A DNA stretch of 37,974 bases from Saprospiraceae bacterium (GTDB taxonomy: Bacteria > Bacteroidota > Bacteroidia > Chitinophagales > Saprospiraceae). The stretch lies in the NCBI GenBank assembly GCA_019694255.1, contig JAIBCI010000057.1, positions 1-37,974 of the forward strand, written 5' to 3'. Below, piece after piece: positions 34,437 to 37,974 of this stretch (positions are counted from its first letter, which is position 1; each line of letters starts with the position of its first letter). Under the pieces are notes generated by a model, which was not told the DNA's origin, did not search any database, and worked only from the letters and a program-made list of their open reading frames with translations. The translations under genes and the position numbers were made by a program.

Positions 34437-34666
34437 GAAGAGCGTTTTTACTGTTCTTTCTGCTGATGATAGTTTTGGCGTTGGTACCTGTTGCCGCGCA
34501 ATGTCCAATGTGCAAGATGTCTGCTGAATCCAATATGCAGAACGGCGGAATGGCTGGAAGGGGGTTGAATACAGGAATATTGTATCTTCTTGCGTTACCT
34601 TACCTTATTGCCGGAACTATGATTTTTTTATTCCGCAAGAATCGCTCTAAACTTAATCAGCAATAA
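34433..34666 (+). CDS. Small membrane protein with a periplasmic CPMC motif
   Basis: This encodes 77 residues and starts in the ATGA overlap with the DUF420 gene. A signal-peptide-like helix (1-22) is followed by QCPMCKMSAESN with Cys24 and Cys27, a Gly/Met/Asn-rich linker (NMQNGGMAGRG), and a second helix (47-66). The CxxC and Met-rich segment facing the periplasm look suited to binding copper or a disulfide, and I recall similar small ORFs after DUF420 in Bacteroidota clusters. Function is inferred only. It is the last gene of the cluster. Confidence 0.75.
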   Translation: MRRAFLLFFLLMIVLALVPVAAQCPMCKMSAESNMQNGGMAGRGLNTGILYLLALPYLIAGTMIFLFRKNRSKLNQQ

Positions 34667-34702
34667 ATAGACCGAATAGGGTAAAAGCCTTTTTTGTAAA
34701 TA

Positions 34703-35254
34703 CTATTTCTGATTTTTAAGATAATCTTCCTGAAAAACCTGAAAAGGTGTTGTTTTATAAAAGTTGCCACTGAAATACTTAGCTATCATGGAAAAGACCT
34801 CTGCTTCACGGTAACCCGGAATAGCTTGAATAGGAGTTAGTGATTCATCAAGATAAACAAAGGTAGGGTAGGATAATTGGCCATTGGTAATTTTGGCGGC
34901 CAGTTCATGATAGCCCCTGTTACCCTGCGGAACAAATCTATAAAGCTTGCCATAATATACGATGTCAGATTTATATTCTGCATCAAACTTTACAGCATAA
35001 AAGTTATTGTTGAGCAACTCCACTACTTCAGCGTTCTTAAAAGTCGTAGCATCCATTCTTTTGCACCATCCACACCAATCCGTATAAAGATCAACAATTA
35101 CTTTACGTTTCTCTTTCTTTTGGGCATTCTCCATTTGTTCCCAACTCATCCAGTGGATCATTGGCCCCTGAGCATAAATTCTATTAGCCAAAACCGTGAA
35201 ATATGCCACGATAACAATCCCCAAAAGGCCAATTTTCAAACTTAAATTAAACAT
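34703..35254 (-). CDS. Secreted or anchored thioredoxin-like protein
   Basis: This encodes 183 residues. ATG 35254 was chosen; an in-frame TTG nine codons upstream adds nothing typical. A hydrophobic leader (about 4-27, ending near YAQG) suggests export. The thioredoxin fold follows: 'KRKVIVDLYTDWCGWCKRMD' with CGWC (61-64), 'FYAVKFDAEYKSD', and the cis-proline strand 'SYPTFVYLDESLTPIQAIPGY'. The CGWCK motif and the Asp-Trp preceding it match the DUF255/thioredoxin-like group, reductants or isomerases of periplasmic thiols. It is convergent with the oxidase cluster (36 bases apart), so a link with copper-site maturation is possible but not shown. Confidence 0.88.
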   Translation of the reverse strand: MFNLSLKIGLLGIVIVAYFTVLANRIYAQGPMIHWMSWEQMENAQKKEKRKVIVDLYTDWCGWCKRMDATTFKNAEVVELLNNNFYAVKFDAEYKSDIVYYGKLYRFVPQGNRGYHELAAKITNGQLSYPTFVYLDESLTPIQAIPGYREAEVFSMIAKYFSGNFYKTTPFQVFQEDYLKNQK

Positions 35255-35358
35255 CGGTATAGCAGTAGAAAAACTATACAAAATAACAACAAAATCGCAT
35301 ACACGTTGGCATTTTGAGAACCAGTTGGGTTAGTTTTATAATATTTTTAACGATTACG

Positions 35359-36327
35359 CTATTCCGGCGGCCTGATAATACATATGTGATTGTTTCCCAA
35401 TGTATATTCATCTGCTAATATACCTTGTATATTCGGCGCTGGCACACCATTTTGAATATACATATTTTTGTTAGTAATCACTCTGCATTCATCCCAAAAG
35501 CCTATGTCTATAAATTTCTTAAGTGTATATGCCCCTCCTTCAACAAGAAGAATACCAATATTATTCATAGTATACATGTTTGTTAATTCATGTACAAGAT
35601 TTTCATGAAGCAAAAAACGAAAACCTTCGTAGCTGATGTTGATTTCTCTATGATCCTTCAAAACGTATCTAATTGGGTTTTTGCCAGTATAGTAACGCGT
35701 TGTTAATTGAGGTTGATCGGTAATCAGTGTTTTATATCCAATGAGTATCGCATTGGATTCTGCACGCCATTTGTGGACAAGAACGTCGGTCTCAATGTTG
35801 GTAATTTTTGTACAATGTTCTTTAACGGACAAATAATTATCCATACTTTGAGCCCACTTTAAAATAATATAAGGTCTTTGTCTGGTTATTCCTGTCATAA
35901 AAATTTCCCCCTTTGGATAAGTAGTAAAGTCATCAAATAGCGGACCGATAACCTCGATTCCTGCATCACGTAGACGTTGAAGAGAGCGTCCGCACATGAG
36001 CGGATTAGGATCAGAATAACCGACAACAATTCTTCGAATTCCTGACTCAATTATAAGTTCAGTGCACGGAGGTGTTTTGCCATGGTGGTTGCATGGCTCC
36101 AGACTCACATAGAGCGTTGATTCAGGCAGTAGTTTTCTTTCATTATCATTGAGTGAATTGATCGCATGGCGCTCTGCGTGGGCGCTTCCAAAGCTTTGAT
36201 GCCAACCTTCCTTGACAATTTGATCATTGTGAACGATTAAAGCACCAACGCATGGATTGGGCGATACATTTGGCCATCCCTTCTCAGCGAGACTTAAGCA
36301 GTATTCCATCAAAGCATTATCATCCAA
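35359..36327 (-). CDS. ribD: Riboflavin biosynthesis bifunctional deaminase/reductase RibD
   Basis: This 322-residue enzyme catalyses deamination and then reduction of the pyrimidine intermediate of riboflavin synthesis. The zinc deaminase domain shows VSPNPCVGA (21-29), GSAHAERHAI with His50 and Glu52, and EPCNHHGKTPPC with Cys79 and Cys88. The reductase domain includes RPYIILKWAQSMD (about 150) and a C-terminal 'GILLVEGGAYTLKKFI'. The start is a TTG at 36327, as the family usually has several residues before the MxxCLxLA helix; an ATG at 36309 is the alternative. At 322 it is slightly short for the family. It is divergent from the aquaporin-like gene, 46 bases apart. Confidence 0.93.
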   Translation of the reverse strand: MDDNALMEYCLSLAEKGWPNVSPNPCVGALIVHNDQIVKEGWHQSFGSAHAERHAINSLNDNERKLLPESTLYVSLEPCNHHGKTPPCTELIIESGIRRIVVGYSDPNPLMCGRSLQRLRDAGIEVIGPLFDDFTTYPKGEIFMTGITRQRPYIILKWAQSMDNYLSVKEHCTKITNIETDVLVHKWRAESNAILIGYKTLITDQPQLTTRYYTGKNPIRYVLKDHREINISYEGFRFLLHENLVHELTNMYTMNNIGILLVEGGAYTLKKFIDIGFWDECRVITNKNMYIQNGVPAPNIQGILADEYTLGNNHICIIRPPE

Positions 36328-36358
36328 GGTATTCAGATTTAGGCTTACATTTATCAGA

Positions 36359-36366
36359 CAAAACTA
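36359..36366 (-). promoter_or_regulatory. ribD: TAnnTTTG -7 box of ribD
   Basis: On the minus strand TAGTTTTG lies 31 bases upstream of the ribD start, in the 46-base divergent gap with the aquaporin-like gene. No clear -33 element is seen. An FMN riboswitch is not visible in this short leader. Confidence 0.4.
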
Positions 36367-36373
36367 TAAACTT

Positions 36374-37003
36374 ATGCTTAAAAGAGGTTTCGCAGAATTC
36401 CTGGGATCTTTCTTGTTCTGCACAACTGTCTGCATGTGTACTGTTTCGCCAATACCTGCGTCGGGCGCATTGGCTTCAGGTTTGGTATTGGCTGGCATGG
36501 TGTACGCCTCAGCGCATTTATCAGGTGCCCATTTCAATCCTTTGGTAAGCATCGCTATGCTCATCCGAGGGAAGATGCAGGCTTCGTTACTTCCGGTCTA
36601 TATTATTTCCCAGTTCTTGGGTGCAGCAACTTCAGGCCTGATTTTTTTGACCATGCACTCCGGAAAACCCCTTACGGGTCTCGATCTAAGCCAACTTCCG
36701 TTGCAGGCCATACTTGCCGAATTTATTGGTTCATTCGGTCTAATCTATGTTACACTGAATGTAGCATCCAGCCGTAATACACAGGGAAATAATTATTATG
36801 GATTAGCCATTGGTGTAACTTATACGGCATTGGCGATGGCGCTGGGACCAATCAGTGGAGGAGTATTTAATCCGTCTCTTTCGCTAGTGCTGGGTATTAC
36901 GAATATCTCTCAATTCTCTAACCTTTGGATGTTATGGCTTGGCCAGTTTGCTGGCGGCGTAATGGCTGCTGTTTCATTTCTTTTCTTAAGCGGAAAAGAA
37001 TAA
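36374..37003 (+). CDS. Aquaporin (MIP) family channel with altered NPA motifs
   Basis: This encodes 209 residues. ATG 36374 was chosen because the frame upstream lies antisense to ribD. Six membrane helices and two half-helices fit the MIP fold: AEFLGSFLFCTT (7-18), the first pore loop SGAHFNPLVS (50-59), AEFIGSFGLIY (115-125) and the second pore loop SGGVFNPSLSL (161-171). The canonical NPA is NPL (55-57) in the first loop and NPS (166-168) in the second, and the Arg that normally follows the second NPA is Leu169. The selectivity filter is therefore non-standard, so the solute may not be water or glycerol. At 209 residues it is short for the family. Confidence 0.88.
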   Translation: MLKRGFAEFLGSFLFCTTVCMCTVSPIPASGALASGLVLAGMVYASAHLSGAHFNPLVSIAMLIRGKMQASLLPVYIISQFLGAATSGLIFLTMHSGKPLTGLDLSQLPLQAILAEFIGSFGLIYVTLNVASSRNTQGNNYYGLAIGVTYTALAMALGPISGGVFNPSLSLVLGITNISQFSNLWMLWLGQFAGGVMAAVSFLFLSGKE

Positions 37004-37046
37004 GAAATGATTGATTTGATCAGCAATTCATTCAGTTTCTATAAAT

Positions 37047-37865
37047 TCATTTATTGCCCAAGGGAGGATGTGTATTTCCGTTGTATGAAATCCTCTTTCT
37101 GACCATATCAATTTTACTTACTAGGTAGTTAAAAAAAGAAAGCGTATTATGCCCGCTTCCTGCACCCAGTGCGTACGAAATTTCTCTAATGGTCGAATAC
37201 CAGTTTTCGCTGTATTCAATAAAATTCTGGTTGTCCGTATAAATAAAGTTCGGATTATCAAATGTGATATAAATAATATTCTTCTCTTTAGATTTTACAA
37301 GGACATGATTGCTCGTATGCAGTATTTTGTTCTCAAACAAATAAAAATTATCCGATAAGTCCTTCTTACTGCAGTTCACAGCCATGATTCTGATTTGCTG
37401 TAGTACATTTTCCATTCCATCCAGTATACTATTCGCGTTCAAAGAATCGAGTTCACCACACTCACTGTAAAATAGGATTTGCTGTAGCGTGTTGTCAAGG
37501 ATATTGGAATTCCAGTATTCATAACTGTTCAGGCTGGCATATTTCTGCCAGATGCAATGCATGCGTTGGTAGAGATGCTCTGAAAAGCAATCCGGCGAGT
37601 ATTTCTGATCAATAAATTTTGGAAGTTTCCAAATATTGCGTGCAAAAATATACATTTTGAAATTTGCCAGTCTTTGATCTAGAAAATAATAGAATACAGG
37701 CAGTTCTCTTGAAGCATAGTATATTTTAACATCATGATAATGCTCGAGATTCAAAAATGTGGCTTGCAGTCGATTCAGATAATTTTCAATTGTCCGGACC
37801 GGTTCTACCATATTCGGGACACTGAAAACTACATCATCCTTATTACATAAACCCAGAATTGTCAT
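37047..37865 (-). CDS. Unrecognised protein of 272 residues
   Basis: I do not recognise this protein. It has no signal peptide and no clear membrane helix. The N-terminal half is helical and aromatic-rich (NYLNRLQATFLNLEHYHDVKI, YYFLDQRLANFKMYIFARNIW), with several Cys residues. Later there is a beta-like stretch (NIIYITFDNPNFIYTDNQNFI) and a final helical part. The composition, rich in Asn, Tyr, Phe and Ile, does not point to a membrane or DNA-binding family. It has 109 bases of upstream DNA to the window edge, holding two palindromes that may be regulatory, and is convergent with the aquaporin-like gene. The start ATG 37865 is the first available. Confidence 0.65.
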   Translation of the reverse strand: MTILGLCNKDDVVFSVPNMVEPVRTIENYLNRLQATFLNLEHYHDVKIYYASRELPVFYYFLDQRLANFKMYIFARNIWKLPKFIDQKYSPDCFSEHLYQRMHCIWQKYASLNSYEYWNSNILDNTLQQILFYSECGELDSLNANSILDGMENVLQQIRIMAVNCSKKDLSDNFYLFENKILHTSNHVLVKSKEKNIIYITFDNPNFIYTDNQNFIEYSENWYSTIREISYALGAGSGHNTLSFFNYLVSKIDMVRKRISYNGNTHPPLGNK

Positions 37866-37874
37866 TGGAAAAGA

Positions 37875-37897
37875 TTTCTAATGACCGCCATTAGAAA
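37875..37897. promoter_or_regulatory. Perfect 9-base dyad upstream of the 272-residue gene
   Basis: TTTCTAATG (37875-37883) and CATTAGAAA (37889-37897) are perfect inverted arms around a 5-base spacer ACCGC, starting 10 bases upstream of the ATG. This is the geometry of a repressor operator over the start region; no terminator-like T tract is needed here. Confidence 0.45.
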
Positions 37898-37913
37898 AAA
37901 GATGCCATATTCT

Positions 37914-37926
37914 ATTGAAATTCAAT
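37914..37926. promoter_or_regulatory. Palindrome ATTGAAATTCAAT
   Basis: A perfect 13-base palindrome with 6-base arms around a central A, 49 bases upstream of the start codon of the 272-residue gene. It may be a second operator or part of a promoter; no identified regulator recognises it here. Confidence 0.35.
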
Positions 37927-37974
37927 GATTTAATAACTTTTCATATGTTTCGAGAATAATTATTTTTGAGTAAT

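Noticed and set aside
36328-36373. FMN riboswitch before ribD
   Set aside because: The space to the divergent gene is only 46 bases, too short for the conserved FMN aptamer, and no matching motif is seen.
1-37974. tRNA, rRNA or CRISPR arrays
   Set aside because: No cloverleaf, ribosomal or regularly spaced repeat sequence was recognised in the few intergenic gaps, all of which are short.

Overview
The window comes from a Bacteroidota chromosome, placed by gene content and promoter style rather than by any marker gene. It carries a complete alternative complex III cluster fused to a caa3/aa3-type cytochrome oxidase cluster in the arrangement typical of that phylum, a Bacteroidota-type LolA, a GH3-family adenylating enzyme, and several genes preceded by TAnnTTTG (-7) boxes lying very close to the start codon, the signature of the Bacteroidota primary sigma factor. 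Class and order cannot be fixed from the sequence alone. Base composition is AT-rich and fairly even.

Region 1 (1-1970) is accessory DNA: the cut-off start of a minus-strand gene, a small membrane-anchored coiled-coil protein, an IS1595-family transposase with an overlapping 48-residue companion ORF, a 53-residue seven-cysteine protein on the minus strand, and several short direct and inverted repeats. Region 2 (1971-7145) is a tight plus-strand operon: LolA-like protein, GH3 enzyme, two coiled-coil proteins (one membrane-anchored, possibly PspA-like) and aspartate kinase. Region 3 (7235-15421) runs on the minus strand: mutS, then an RND efflux adaptor and pump without a TolC gene, then a barnase-type ribonuclease and its barstar inhibitor, translationally linked to each other and to the pump. 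Region 4 (15640-18107) holds a TerB-like protein, an outer-membrane beta-barrel protein and thymidylate synthase.

Region 5 (18300-34666) is the respiratory island, all on the plus strand with very short gaps: actABCDEF (quinol:cytochrome c oxidoreductase), cytochrome oxidase subunits II and I, heme O synthase, two subunit III proteins, subunit IV, a cysteine-less SCO-like protein, a DUF420 assembly protein and a small CPMC membrane protein. Electrons should pass from menaquinol through ActC/ActB to the hemes of ActA and ActE, then to CuA in subunit II and on to subunit I. Two features stand out: subunit II ends in an OmpA-type peptidoglycan-binding domain, and many subunits carry histidine-rich termini. 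Region 6 (34703-37865) has a thioredoxin-like protein, RibD, an aquaporin-family channel with altered NPA motifs, and an unrecognised 272-residue protein preceded by two palindromes.

The best candidates for something little described are the CuA subunit II-OmpA fusion, the histidine-rich tails across the oxidase supercomplex, the cysteine-less SCO-like protein, and the barnase/barstar pair riding behind an efflux pump.
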